Positions 1 through 13,602 of a stretch of 64,000 bases of DNA are shown piece after piece. A program made the position numbers and the translations under genes. A model generated the notes under the pieces. The model was given only the letters and a program-made list of their open reading frames with translations, was not told the origin of the DNA and ran no database searches. The stretch's first letter is position 1; the number at the start of each line of letters is the position of its first letter. Source of the DNA: Begonia masoniana. Taxonomy: Eukaryota > Streptophyta > Magnoliopsida > Cucurbitales > Begoniaceae. The DNA lies in contig CM039509.1 of assembly GCA_022432975.1 (NCBI GenBank), forward strand, positions 17,124,175 through 17,188,174, written 5' to 3'.

Positions 1-298
<298 letters not shown>

Positions 299-406
299 CA
301 GGTATTCGTGTAGAAGGAAATGCTATTGATACAGTAGTGGAAGCAGGGTACATTTGAGATTCCTAAGGCGAAAGTCGTTCCGTTTTTTGCTTCCTCATGG
401 AATGGC

Positions 407-1014
407 ATTCTTAGTTGGTACGACTGTTCTAGCTCTTCTTTGACGAGTGCAGCGGCAAAGCATATGGTATAGCATTACAATATTTTCTGAGTTCTAGGGA
501 TTTTGTTTCTGATTCTGAGTCCCAACAAATCGAAGAACCTAATGGATCGAACTCATCAATTTGCAAAAGTTGCCATTTCTATTCTTTCTTACTAGATCTG
601 CTGAAGGAGCTAATTGATTCACAAATGCAGTAGTTAAGTGACTTTCTTCAATCAGTCGTAGTCAACATCTGCCCTCCCCTTGACTTTCTGAGTCTGAAGC
701 TTAAGCGAACTCTTTCCCGCCATAGTCAAATCCAAATCGAAAGTCTTCCAGATCCGGAATTAGCAAGATCAAAGAATAGAAGTCCCGAGTGAAAACGACT
801 TTCCTTAGGATGAGGGCCCTATTGATGAATGAAAGAAAGAGCTTCTTCGTCTATAACTCGCATCAAAGCTTTCCGCCTGACCGGTCAAGAGCAGAAAGCA
901 AGCGTGAGTTATGGTTTCGGAAGAAGAAGGAAGCCAAGTCGAGTACGGCTTGTTCCCTTGCTTGAGTAAGAGATAGATATTCCTTGTCTGTACTCAGGCA
1001 GGTAGTCAATATTT
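407..1014 (+). repeat. Direct repeat, copy 1 (~608 bp)
   Basis: Starts ATTCTTAGTTGGTACG and ends GTAGTCAATATTT. It matches 1148-1764 at a constant offset of 741 until a 9-bp indel. The first ~240 nt are identical between copies, while nearly all differences lie in the second half. Confidence 0.92.
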
Positions 1015-1147
1015 ATGGGACTGGACTCAAGGTTAGTTTCATAGCGCCTGGTAGTCCCATGCCTTATCCGTACTTGTGTTTGAGGGAGCTCGACAGAAAG
1101 AGAGGGTGGTCGTAGATCAGAGAGAGGAATAGGCGAGCGCCATTATG

Positions 1148-1764
1148 ATTCTTAGTTGGTACGACTGTTCTAGCTCTTCTTTGACGAGTGCAGCGGCAAA
1201 GCATATGGTATAGCATTACAATATTTTCTGAGTTCTAGGGATTTTGTTTCTGATTCTGAGTCCCAACAAATCGAAGAACCTAATGGATCGAACTCATCAA
1301 TTTGCAAAAGTTGCCATTTCTATTCTTTCTTACTAGATCTGCTGAATGAGCTAATTGATTCACAAATGCAGTAGTTAAGTGACTTTCTTCAATCAGTCGT
1401 AGTCAACATCTGCCCTCCCCTTGACTATCGGAGTTTGAAGCTTAAGCAAACTCTTTCCTAAATTGAACGCCATAGTCAAATCCAAATCAAAAGTCTTCCA
1501 CATCCAGAATTAGCAAGATCAAAGAATAGAAGTTCAGAGTGAAAACGACTTTCCTTAGGATGAGGGCCCTATTGATGAATGAAAGAAAGAGCTTCTTCAT
1601 CTATAACTCGCATCAAAGCTTTCCACCTGACCAGTCAAGAGCAGAAAGCAAGCGTGAGTTATGGTTTCAAAAGAAGAAGGAAGCCAAATCGAGTACGGCT
1701 TGTTCCCGTACTTGAGTAAGAGATAGATATTCCTTGTCTGTACTCAAGCAGGCAATCAATATTT
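1148..1764 (+). repeat. Direct repeat, copy 2 (~617 bp)
   Basis: Same block as 407-1014 with 9 extra bases (around TAAATTGAA, near 1460) and about 20 substitutions. Twelve of these are G in copy 1 and A here, and about half of those sit in CG. Only two are C to T. Confidence 0.92.
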
Positions 1765-1767
1765 TAG

Positions 1768-1815
1768 GTTCCACAATTAGGATTTTGGATCTAGATAATT
1801 TGCTAAGGACGCCAG
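1768..1815 (+). other. Putative LTR leader mini-exon, 48 nt
   Basis: Bounded by TTTTAG at the left and GTAAGT at the right. Slightly longer than the 45-nt version in other LTRs. It ends GGACGCCAG, like the mini-exon of the solo LTR at 4362-7584. Splicing is inferred from motifs only. Confidence 0.45.
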
Positions 1816-1983
1816 GTAAGTAGTGTATGGATGCATGTTGTCTTTTTGGCCTACATCATAGAACGTTAGGTTATGTTGCATGTTTTATGTATGTGTAGTT
1901 TATGCATCATGTTTTAGAAAATATACGAAAATGTTTTGAGTATGTGTTTTCATGAGTAGAATGTAGAAACTACAACAAGGTAA

Positions 1984-2205
1984 ATGTGTGGTGTCTGGAG
2001 GAAGTGGTTCAGCCTCCAGATGTAGATTTGGAACGACCGACGTGGTTCACCCTCCAGATGTAGATTGTGGAACGTCTAAGAAATGTGTGGTATCTGGAGG
2101 AAGTGGTTCACCCTCTAGATGTAGATTGTGGAATGTCTAGAAAATGTGTGGTGTCTGGAGGAAGTGGTCCACCCTCCAGACGTAGATGTGGAACGTCTAG
2201 GGGTG
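1984..2205 (+). repeat. Tandem repeat (~60-bp unit) in LTR intron-like region
   Basis: Three to four copies of a unit built around GTGTCTGGAGGAAGTGGT and CTCCAGATGTAGATTGTGG. It lies between the donor at 1816 and the acceptor at 2392. Copies differ by a few substitutions. Confidence 0.85.
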
Positions 2206-3370
2206 GAGAAACTAATCCTCTCTCCACTTTGTAAAGGATTTCATGTATGTATATTTGAAACGATCGAAACAGAAACGAAACATTTATGTACGATAGAATA
2301 GTATAAACTATATTATGTTAAGTGAAATGTTTTAAATTCATGTCTGCATTACTTGCTAAGCATTAGGCTTATAGTTTGAGTGATGTGATGTAGGTGAAAT
2401 GCGCGGTGAGATTACACGAGCACGCTAGGATTACTGATGCGGTTGGAGGAGTACGACCATGACGGCAACCCGACAACATTGTTAGGGCGATTCCGATCGT
2501 GGTTAGAATGTGTACATGTCCGTGGTTAGTTTGTAAACGTGTCTGTTCTATTTAAGTAAATGATTTAAACGGCTGATGTACGTGTATAGTGAATTTTGAT
2601 AGAAAATGTATGTAAAGTTAAGTTTTGGATGTGAAGGTGTGGTAGTAGAACGTATGGAAAAATGAAGTTTTATTTTGAAATTATACTCGAATTGTTTTTA
2701 AACCTATCTGGATATGTTCGGCTGTTAAAGTGATCCATGCAGTTCATTTTTATGAATTTTCACTATATTTTCGGGTACATTTTTTGGTTGGGTTTTTTGG
2801 GGTTTGAGATGTTTTATGTTTGGGAAAGTGTGAAGTAAGTTTGGGTGTAAATTGTATGTGAAATGAATGAAGAAAAGTGGGAAAATGGTGAAGTGAAGAA
2901 AGGATAGCGCTGGGTGCGTGTCAGGCTACACTGGGCGCGCGCGCACAACAGGCACGCAGCGCCCTGGGCGCCGATTGATCGGCACCCGCGTAGGAAGAAG
3001 AGGCACGCGGCAGAGAGGTCGCCGATTGATCGTCCATCTACGCGCAGTGACAGCGCAGCGCGCGCACTGCCTGGGCGACGTGCGCGCTGCGCCCCATGTG
3101 GCTCCAAATAGATTTTTTTAAATTTGACTTTTTAAAACACGTTCCAACTTGACCTTTCACGATACTATTTAAATGTATTTTACAAGCGTCCCCCATGTAT
3201 TTTAAAGGATTTTAAAGACCCAAAACCGAGTCGACGTTTTATCAAAAAATGGTTTTAGCCTCATTTTAAATGTTCCAAAAGTTCAAAAAATTTACGCCCA
3301 AAATGTCTAAGTCAAAGTCAACGTCAAGTCAAGTCTTGTGACGGCCCGGAAAGGGTCTGGGGTCGTTACA

Positions 3371-4361
3371 TAGGTATTAAAAATGAAACGATTTCTTGCC
3401 ATACCAAATTCTCCATTTTCTTATTGATCCAATCAAAAATTTCTTTCTTTTAGCCTAAGGGAGGTTAGAGCTTTATCTAAGTGGAAGACCGATTTCTACA
3501 CAAACAAACCTTAGCTACGTCGGGGCGTGAGACAAGCTTCGTAGGACCCTCAAGGTTCAGGCCAATTCCGAAAGTAGAGACTATAGAAAACAGGCGAAAC
3601 TCAAAGAATAAGCAAATAAATAGGCAGATGGGGCCCAAATAGGCTCAACCGGGATCACCATTTTGGAGACGGAAATCATGGCTCCCCCTAAACTCCCTCA
3701 ATCAAAAACTTCTCTTTTTTGTTCGAGGGCTTGATGAAGACGTGCCTCGACTTGCCCCATTGATTGATTGAAGGACAGGGATAAAGGTTAGTTGTCACCT
3801 CGCCGTTAGCGTTCTGATCGATTGCCTCACTTACTAGCAAAGACGTCAGTCTTGAACAAAGTCCTCAAAATGCCTATCCTCGATAGTTGAACCTACTCTC
3901 ACTTCAACTGAATAGTCAGGCCCAGTTCGATTCATTTCTTGTGATTCAAAAGAAAAGAAGGAAGCAGAACAAAAGCCCTCACCCTTCTCTAATAGGGGAA
4001 AGTTTCTCCAATCTTTTTGGTCTAAAAGTACCCAGTCGATAGGATTCCGTTCCCAAGAAGGGTTGCGGGCGGGTAGGAACTAGATCTATTTAAATAGTCG
4101 CCGGACGTGCTGTTATGGAATCCGAAGATCATCTACTCTGGCTGGAAAGATAGGCTTCTTTGAATAGCTGGAATATTTGTCTGAGCTAGCCAATATTTCG
4201 GAAAAGATTTAGCCAAGCTTTGTTAAAAAAGAAAAAAGGCTAGGCCGATAGCCAAGTCATTTGTAATGATTGCACCCTGGTGTGGTTTTGATTGGATTCA
4301 ATTACATGCTCTCCTGGAAGGAACTCCTCTTGTGCCTATCGGTGGATAGTCCCTTCGCTTC
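3371..4361. other. Mitochondrial-like non-coding DNA
   Basis: No supported gene. The sequence style continues that of 299-1764. The solo LTR at 4362 was inserted into it: the flank ending GCTTC resumes at 7585 with GCTTCACTC. Confidence 0.45.
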
Positions 4362-5139
4362 TGTAACGCCCCCGAACCCACCCTGGCTCGGTGCGCTACA
4401 TGGCTCACAATAACCCCAATAATTTAAAACAAATCAGACACAACAGAATTTACAATTAAGTCTCCCGAAACTCTCTTATGTCATACCTAGCTGCCTAGAC
4501 TCACTAATTTCTCTTAATCCTAACCTGTAAGCACCACGGCGTCCTTCCCGAAAATTTCGGCAAAGTAGCGCCTGAAAATGGCGCCTCCAAAATGCTAGGT
4601 ACCTGCAACTAATAAATCCCAACCAATTCAGAATACTCCTACTCAACTTACCCAGCATACGAAATCACCAAATAGCAGTAAAGAGGGAAACTAAAATACT
4701 AACATCCCTAAGTGAAGAAAGTTCACAGTATAGGGCGACACATCACCCTTAACTTAGCTATAACTTTCCAATCATCAACCAAAAAGGGTTATGAATTCCC
4801 ATCATTTCCATAAATAGAAATCTACAATAAACTACAAAATACAAAGCCCCATATTCCTTCGAAGACCATGGTCGAGGCGCCCCGACAACTGCCCGCACCG
4901 GCGTGCCCCGTGAGCGACCAATTGCCACCTAATCCTGGCTCCATTGTCTAGCTCACCAGTATATACCTCGTCACCTACACCATAGAACACAAAACTTAAT
5001 GCTTAGCAAGTAGGGAATAACAAATGCAACAACACAATGCAATCAACCTAACACATGCAGTTTCTACCACTCAGTTGTGCTTATTTGTTGTTCGTTGCTG
5101 TTCATTACTTTAATTGTTTCATAAGCCGTGTGATATGAG

Positions 5140-5480
5140 TAGGCACACGTCCCATAACCGTCTAGGACAGCCAAGCTCAGAATCACCAGAGCAAGACTAG
5201 ACAGCTCTCATCTCATAACCGTTTGGGATGGCCATACATAATCTCCTTCGTCGATCGTAGAATCCTATAACCGTCTAGGAATTCATACTCACGACATTTA
5301 CGTATTTTAGCCAATCATCCTTCATAGAGTTCCCTTCGGGGTGCTACCCACCAACACTGTATCCCGACAAGGCACACTATTCCAGATTGCGTATTTTAGC
5401 CAGTCTCTCATAGAGTTCCCTTCGGGGTGCTACATACCAACACCGTATCCCAACAAGGCACACTATTCGAGATGCATTTA
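5140..5480. repeat. Imperfect tandem repeats in LTR A intron-like region
   Basis: CATAACCGTCTAGGA-type units are followed by two copies of a ~75-bp unit around AGAGTTCCCTTCGGGGTGCT (5325 and 5413). They lie between the putative acceptor and donor of LTR A. LTR I carries related CCTAGACGGTTATAGG units at 50228-50360. Confidence 0.7.
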
Positions 5481-5711
5481 TCAATTAATTTATCTGATTA
5501 CCCTTCATACTCACAATGCCAAACAATGCAACCACTCATGTAACCACTCATCTCTAGCGTAGCGTACTGTAACTCACGATGCATGTTTCAAATATATGCA
5601 ATACAACATGATGCAACACGAAACAAAACAACCAACAAGCAACCAAACAAATAATTCCCTACCGTTCCATGGTGTAGGCCCGAAGGCAAAACACAAACGT
5701 CCTCTACTTAC

Positions 5712-5765
5712 CTGGCGTCATAGCACGCTAAGGATGCTCGGTTCCCTATCCATCTACAGCTCGAC
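5712..5765 (-). other. Putative LTR leader mini-exon, 54 nt
   Basis: On the minus strand it is preceded by TTCATAG and followed by GTAAGTAG. It is 9 nt (three codons) longer than the 45-nt form. Confidence 0.45.
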
Positions 5766-6577
5766 CTATGAAAAATATTCAAACTTCATTATAATCAAAC
5801 TTACATTTACCAATTACTCTCAAACTACTATTTCTAGCCTAACCCAACTAAAACCAAACTAAACGGGCCACTAATTTGGGTTCGGTAAAAACCGACCCAA
5901 AACTTCAAGCGTCCATAACTTTCGCGTCAGATATCGGAATCAAACGATTCCAGCGGCTACGTACTCCTCTAATAACCTATTTTAACCTGCCAAAAGGAAT
6001 TTTAAAACAAACGACCGTAGCTAGGTCAAAATTGGCAAAACCCAAACTGCCATAAGTCGGAAATTTTCTCCTTCCCGATTTTCCATCAATTTTTACTCGT
6101 TTCCTCACCAATCGACCACCCTCACACCCAATTAGTATAATCCAACGAGATTCTAAGGCTTTACATAGGAAAACCCGAATTCCCAACATTAGAGCCCTAG
6201 GTTTTTTGCTCAATCAGAGCTAACCATTGCTCGGCAACCATCGCCGGCGTTAAGCTCGGTTAATTGACGCCAAGAACGGCCAAAAGCAGCCAGTAATCAA
6301 AGCTCAAATGAGCTCGTCCCTCTCAGCCATAAATTGAACCAAAAACAGGGCAAAAACTAAACTTAGCAGGTCGGTTTGTGCGCTGAGTCAGCCAGAGACG
6401 CTAGCCCTTGGTTCGCCATCGTCGTTTAGCCGGAGAACGTCGGAAACCACGACGGTTTGATCGGCGATCGACGCCCTTCTCTCCCTCCCCTCTACCTTGC
6501 TCCTCGCGCGACCCGAATGACATAATGGCATTGGCCATTCTGTTGTTTTCTTTTTATTTTATTTTATTTTTAATAAA

Positions 6578-7487
<910 letters not shown>

Positions 7488-7584
7488 TAAGAAACCCATT
7501 CACTTTTCTTTTAAATTAATTAAAACACTATTTTATTATCTTTATTTCTCTCCAAATTTTCCTTTTAAAATCCCGGGTGTTACA

Positions 7585-8400
7585 GCTTCACTCATCTAAT
7601 GACGTACTAAAAGAAAGAGTGAAAGATCTCCCCCCCCCCAATTGACGTACTAAAGGGTGTCAATTCTTTTGGAACTCTATTTATGCCTTTCGCTTTCTTT
7701 GAGAAAAGCCTCCGCTTATGCCTTTTTTTTCTTTCTTCTTCCGCGCCATATTCAAATCATCCATTCCATCAGTTCCTGGAAGAAAATGTCCTGATGAACA
7801 TTGATTTGCACTTTATGTCGTAATCTAGTCCCAATTTTGGTTAAAGACCCAGAGCGAGCTACGGATCTATACCAAGCCCGTTACGCCATAATTCATTGAG
7901 GTTGATCTGGAAGGCAGAATTCTTTGGAGCTATCCTGTAGCAGTAGTCTCTATTTATTCACCCCAATAATGCACTCTCTTTTCACGGGATGGATTTCATT
8001 AACACGGATCAGAAAAGGTCTTCGTAAGCATACCGCTTTCCATTCAAGAATCGGTAGCAGTTTTTTTTATTTTAAGGAAGACTACCGAGCTCCACGATAG
8101 ATAAGCGCCCATCATCTCTGTGTGAATTCTGACCTTAGCCTTTTGTCTTTGATTAGTATTAGCTTAGCGAAAGCTCGCTCGACTTGCTTACTAGCAGCCT
8201 TATTCTTATTAGACTAATCTCATAATTTGACTTGTCAATTTAGAGTTCTAAACTGAGCACACTAGGAGAACTCTTGTTTCCCCTTCTTTCCTTTTTTATG
8301 AACACGGAATAATCAACATTCTTTCTCTGGAAACCCATCTATCTTTGTCATAACCAAACTTCATATCTTAAACCGAAGAAAGAATATAGACAATATATAT
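7585..8400. other. Mitochondrial-like non-coding DNA
   Basis: Continuation of the host sequence interrupted by LTR A. It contains a short poly-C run (7631-7639) and duplicate AATTGACGTACTAAA/TGACGTACTAAA phrases. No supported gene. Confidence 0.4.
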
Positions 8401-8434
8401 ATACAATTGATACTTGAAAACTTTCCCTTTCTCC

Positions 8435-8805
8435 CCCTGAGCTCGAAAACCTATTCATGGGGGTCTTCATGAAGAAAGGCTTTTTTTTTTTTAACATTGA
8501 GCTGATCATAACATAAAGGGACCAAGATTTGCTAGCTACAACTGACATAATGACTCGTGCAGAATTGAGTTGAGTTTGGCCACAGGAGCAAACGTCTCGA
8601 GATAATCGATGCCATAGGTTTATGTGAAACCTTTCACCTCAATGTCTCGATAGAACCATCAACTTTGTGTTTTAGGGTATTTATCTAGCCAACCGTACAT
8701 TTTCCTGTTGGCAACGTGATCAGTTCCCAAGTGTTGTTCTTCTTTAAAGCCTCCATTTCTTCTATCATAGCTTTTTTCCACTGAGGATGATTGAGGACTT
8801 CTTTC
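8435..8805 (-). pseudogene. Ty1/copia reverse transcriptase remnant
   Basis: Minus-strand translation, reading down from 8805, gives the pieces HPQWKKAMIEEMEALKKNNT, WELITLPTGKCTVG, LKHKVDGSIE, TYGIDYLETFAPVAKLNS and MSVVASKSWSLY. In order these are the conserved start of the copia RT domain. The frame is broken by stops (TAA after GFT; TAG and TGA nearby) and by frameshifts, and the catalytic YVDD region is absent. It is an old fragment with no function left. It is the only copia-type sequence recognised in this window and sits in mitochondrial-like DNA, where such scraps are common in plants. Confidence 0.85.
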
Positions 8806-9270
8806 TTTCATTTCAGGTATCTTGTTTTTTGGTAATGGGAAACGAAAGCTTTAAAGGTGATAGACACAAAGTGATTTGATTTATAACACCAATATATAAT
8901 CTTAGTCAAATCTCTCTTTCTTTTCTTTCCTCAAGGCAATACAGATTAGAAACAACAGAAGGAGGAGCTATTATACAGTACAAGATTGAAAGACAGATTG
9001 ATCAGATATCTCTTTTGACTAATTGCCTAATTGCAACAGTATATCGAGACTTGTTACTAGACCAAGCAAATTCCCTAAAAGAGATCTTCAAAATGAAGTT
9101 TAAGGAAAAGAGACCATAGAAAATCAGTCCTGAACTCCAGAACGAAGGGGATATATTGAATATTGAAATCGTCTTTCACTACTGAAAGACTAAAATTTGC
9201 CTATCGAATAGAACTCTTTATGAGGATGTTACTATAGTCAATAATTCAAAAAACATTCACACGTTGGTAG
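8806..9270. other. Unassigned non-coding sequence
   Basis: AT-rich, with no open frame or recognisable element. It may be further decayed copia integrase or organelle-derived DNA. Confidence 0.3.
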
Positions 9271-9271
9271 G

Positions 9272-9372
9272 CTTTATAGCAAGACCTGGGAGGAGTATGT
9301 GAAACACGTAAAGCCTTTTGAGTTGAGGGTTGTTCTAGAAGCTCTGCATGAGCACCAGTTGAAAGAGTGAAA
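9272..9372 (+). pseudogene. Ty3/Gypsy reverse transcriptase scrap
   Basis: Short match to the RT segment after the FIDD box: YSKTWEEYVKHVK, then after a frame slip LRVVLEALHEHQL, ending at a TGA. The DD motif itself is lost. Upstream and downstream sequence is not coding. Confidence 0.55.
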
Positions 9373-9640
9373 AAGTATTTTCATTGTTGTGGAATTGAAA
9401 CCGGATTTCTATTTATTTGGAGGATGAGTGCTAGTATTCAATCAAGGAGCCTTCAAATATGATCTATTCGGCTTTCGCAGGTAGGCAGCTTTCCAGCCAA
9501 TATTTATACCTTCATTTTGATTCCACTCAGACGAATGCAAGAAGAAAACGATCAAACATCGTGTTGTGCCCCATAGGCCCATTACACAATCTCAAACCCG
9601 AGTCCATGATTTAACTAACACACTTATATCTTTTGCAGGT
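9373..9640. other. Unassigned non-coding sequence
   Basis: No coding or RNA feature seen. It may be the decayed internal end of the element whose LTR follows. Confidence 0.3.
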
Positions 9641-9649
9641 TATGGATCG

Positions 9650-10999
<1,350 letters not shown>

Positions 11000-11001
11000 T
11001 T

Positions 11002-11013
11002 TGGTATCAGAGC
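11002..11013 (+). other. Primer-binding site (initiator-Met tRNA type), element E
   Basis: TGGTATCAGAGC, 2 nt after the LTR terminus. Complementary to the 3' end of plant initiator tRNA-Met, the usual primer in these families. Confidence 0.85.
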
Positions 11014-11651
11014 TTGGATAGCTCCCTTAGGGTGAGAAAAACCTAGTTGGTTTGGTTTTCCAAACCCATTTGGTTGCCCAAAATCGAGGCACCAAAATCG
11101 GGTGCTTGTTGTTCTTCATTTGGTTTGCTGTTCTTGCTGTTTTATTTTCATCTCGTTTTATTTTCTTACAAAAAATGATTTTCCGAATCTTTTGTTAGTT
11201 GTCTGCAATTTTGAGCTTCAGTTTTTGAAAAAATTTCCACCATTTTCATGCTGCATGTTTTCCTTCCTCTTTTGGTAGAACATTGGCTAACAAACTGTGT
11301 ACTTGTTGTTTTATTTCCCTTTCGGGTTAGGTGATTTGGCTGCTGTGTGTTTACTTTTTCCAACATTTATAAACATGTTCTAATAGTTCCAGATCTGAGC
11401 ATATAACATCATTTTTGTGACTAGTTTGCTTGTTTAAGATATTGGTTTTTCAAAATAAAATCAGAAAACGGTTTGTGTAGTGTTCTAGTTGTTCTAGCTT
11501 GCTACTGTTTGATTACATTAATCTGTTGAAAGCATATTCCTTTTACATAAGAATTGCATGGGTAAAGTAAACGTTGCTAAAAGGAGTAAAAGCTAAGTAA
11601 AGTGCACAACCTAATTTATCCACTACTTTTGGTGTTGCTTTATGTCGCTTT
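11014..11651 (+). mobile_element. Element E leader / 5' internal region
   Basis: Non-coding leader after the primer-binding site. It is cut at 11652 by the outer LTR. The expected gag is not present on this side. Confidence 0.5.
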
Positions 11652-11929
11652 TGTGACGACCCCAACCCGGTTAGGGCCGCCACATACTTGCCGTGACATA
11701 AACTTAACATAAGCCCTTGTAAGTTCGTATAAAATTTTCATATATATATATTACACCTTAGCTCTAAATCAAAGTCTAAGTCGATTAAACCGTCGTGAAA
11801 ATCGTTTAAGAAAAACAATATATAAAGCAAACAGTAAGGAGTACACGGAGGAAGGGAAGAATTGCCCATTTACCTTCAGGCAATCGATCGGACCCTTGTT
11901 GGCCGATCGATCGCCCTCGCCACATAACA
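11652..11929 (-). mobile_element. Outer LTR, part 1 (minus orientation)
   Basis: Opens TGTGACGACCCCAACCCGG, as solo LTR G does (34141), marking the sense 3' end of an LTR. It carries two CGATCGATCG-type palindromes at 11882-11915. It is interrupted by element B at 11930 and continues at 26799; B's target duplication TAACA is at 11925-11929 and 26799-26803. Confidence 0.85.
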
Positions 11930-12869
11930 TGTAATACCCGGTTGTACGGACTTGTATATTATATTATTATTATATTATTGGATGACATTTTTGTAAATAT
12001 GTCAAAGCAGGTCCGTTTTACAAAAAGAAAGCGTCACTACGATCCTGACGATTAATAGGAATTTTAAGGAAATTATGGGAATTTTCGGAGATTATACACT
12101 ATATTCCGAGTAATTAAGCTTTTCATAATATGAAGGACGTTTTAGTAAAAATAGTAAACAAAGTCCAAATTGCGAATGGACAGTTTTAGTAAATCCCAAA
12201 TAATAAGTTGGACTTGTTTGTGAAATTAGGAGGTTTGGTGAACCCGAATAGTTGGACGATTAACGAACCGAATGACGAAACAAAATAGAATTAAGTGCTA
12301 AGGGCAAAACGGTAATTTGTAAAGTAAATTTTTATTAAAAACCTTAAACTCTTTCTTCCTTCTTCATTTTCACGCCAGAGAACATTTCTTCTTTTCCTTC
12401 TCGCGATCTCCTCTCTGCCCGCGACAAACCCTTCGACGCCGACCTCCGTTTTCTCTCCCGATCGTCTCGTTTTCTTCACGCTTCCTCCTCCAATCGACGT
12501 TCTAGGTATGAACCTACAATCTTAGAGCTTCTATTTCGATATTTACGGCGTTTTAGGCAATTAGGGTTTCGAGAATCTTTCGTTAAAAACGCAAATTAGA
12601 GTTCGTAATTAATAGGTTAGCCATGATTAAGTATATATTGCACGTATTTGACGTTATCAGACGAAGTTAGATCAATTTGTGAAAATGTTAAAAATCGAGA
12701 AATTTCAGGTTTTCAGAAAAATGCGTGAATCGAGAATTTAAGTGTCGAACGCGTATTTGCTCGATGAATGTGATTAAAGCTTTAGGAAAGTCTTTTAGTT
12801 AAGGTTTTGACAATTTGCACGTTTATTAACGTAAACTCGTTTTAACGTCAATCCTTGTAAATTGCTTAG

Positions 12870-12914
12870 GTGAACAGCGCTCGTGGACGGAGCTTAAGCT
12901 GCTTTGGACACGAG
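12870..12914 (+). other. Putative LTR leader mini-exon, 45 nt (B 5' LTR)
   Basis: Preceded by TTGCTTAG and followed by GTAAGTTCTC. It begins GTGAACAGCGCTCGTGGACG and ends GGACACGAG. It aligns without gaps to the mini-exons at 40950, 35629, 43193 and 54629. Length is a multiple of three, and both flanking introns would be phase 1 if translated. Confidence 0.55.
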
Positions 12915-12980
12915 GTAAGTTCTCGTGATTCTTCTCTGGCCGATTGGCCTACACCGTACGTCGAATGTCGCTTCGAGGAG

Positions 12981-13602
12981 TTTGGTGACGCACTAGTTTA
13001 TTTTGGTTGGGTAGTTAGGTTTAATTGTTTTATAGATTTTGTTTTACAGTCTTGATGGTATGTAGGCTGAGTGTTTAAATTCTGTTATGAACTGTTCATG
13101 CATCACGTGTTTAAAGAAAAGCATGAAAATGAGTTTCTGTACAATGTTTTAAAGATAAAGCAAAGAATAGAATGGGCCGTAAGGCATACAGTTAAAATGG
13201 GCCAAAAGGCATACAGGCCGAAATGCATACAGTTTATAGGTCATGCGAGATGGGGCTCAGGCACGGCTGTATGTGTTGTAAGCATCGAGAGTTTGGTGAC
13301 GCACTAGTTTATACTATTTTGGTTGGGTAGTTAGGTTTAATTGTTTTATAGATTTGTTTTACAGTTCTTGATGGTATGTATGCTGAGTGTTTAAATTCTG
13401 TTATGAACTGTTCATGCATCACGTGTTTTAAAGAAAAGCATGAAAATGAGTTTCTGTACAATGTTTTAAAGATAAAGCAAAGAATAGAATGGGCCGTAAG
13501 GCATACAGTTAAAATGGGCCAAAAGGCATACAGGCCGAAATGCATACAGTTTATAGGTCATGCGAGATGGGGCTCAGGCACGGCTGTATGTGTTGTAAGC
13601 AT
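12981..13602 (+). repeat. 311-bp tandem duplication in B 5' LTR
   Basis: Copies 12981-13291 and 13292-13602 start at TTTGGTGACGCACTAGTTTA. Differences are few: 'ACTA' is present in the second copy near 13313, and single-base changes occur. It lies inside the putative second intron (12915-13802). The 3' LTR has a single copy. Confidence 0.93.

Larger units (their letters stand above)
299..1764. other. Mitochondrial-like non-coding DNA (putative NUMT) with internal duplication
   Basis: No open reading frame of note is present. The texture (GAAAGAAAGAGCTTCTTC, balanced base content, frequent short purine runs) resembles plant mitochondrial intergenic DNA; this is an inference from style, not a search result. 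Unique flanks at 299-406 and 1015-1147 surround two copies of one ~610-bp block. The right end abuts an LTR fragment directly, near the sequence TCAATATTTTAG. Confidence 0.45.
1765..3370 (+). mobile_element. LTR fragment (Ty3/Gypsy type), 3' portion, + orientation
   Basis: The right end GGGGTCGTTACA matches the 3' terminus of LTRs with known orientation in this window. The left end is truncated just at an AG acceptor (1766-1767). A GCCAG/GTAAGT donor is at 1815/1816 and a TGTAG/GTGA acceptor at 2393/2394, the architecture shared with the other LTRs here. The GC-rich stretch 2910-3110 contains CCGATTGATCGG palindromes. No coding sequence. It belongs with the family of LTR I (48997-51295) by its GCGC-rich 3' part and CGATYGATCG motifs. 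Confidence 0.75.

Noticed and set aside
12291..12479. 62-codon minus-strand frame repeated at 24682-24870
   Set aside because: It lies antisense to the LTR exon-1 region and repeats only because the LTR repeats.
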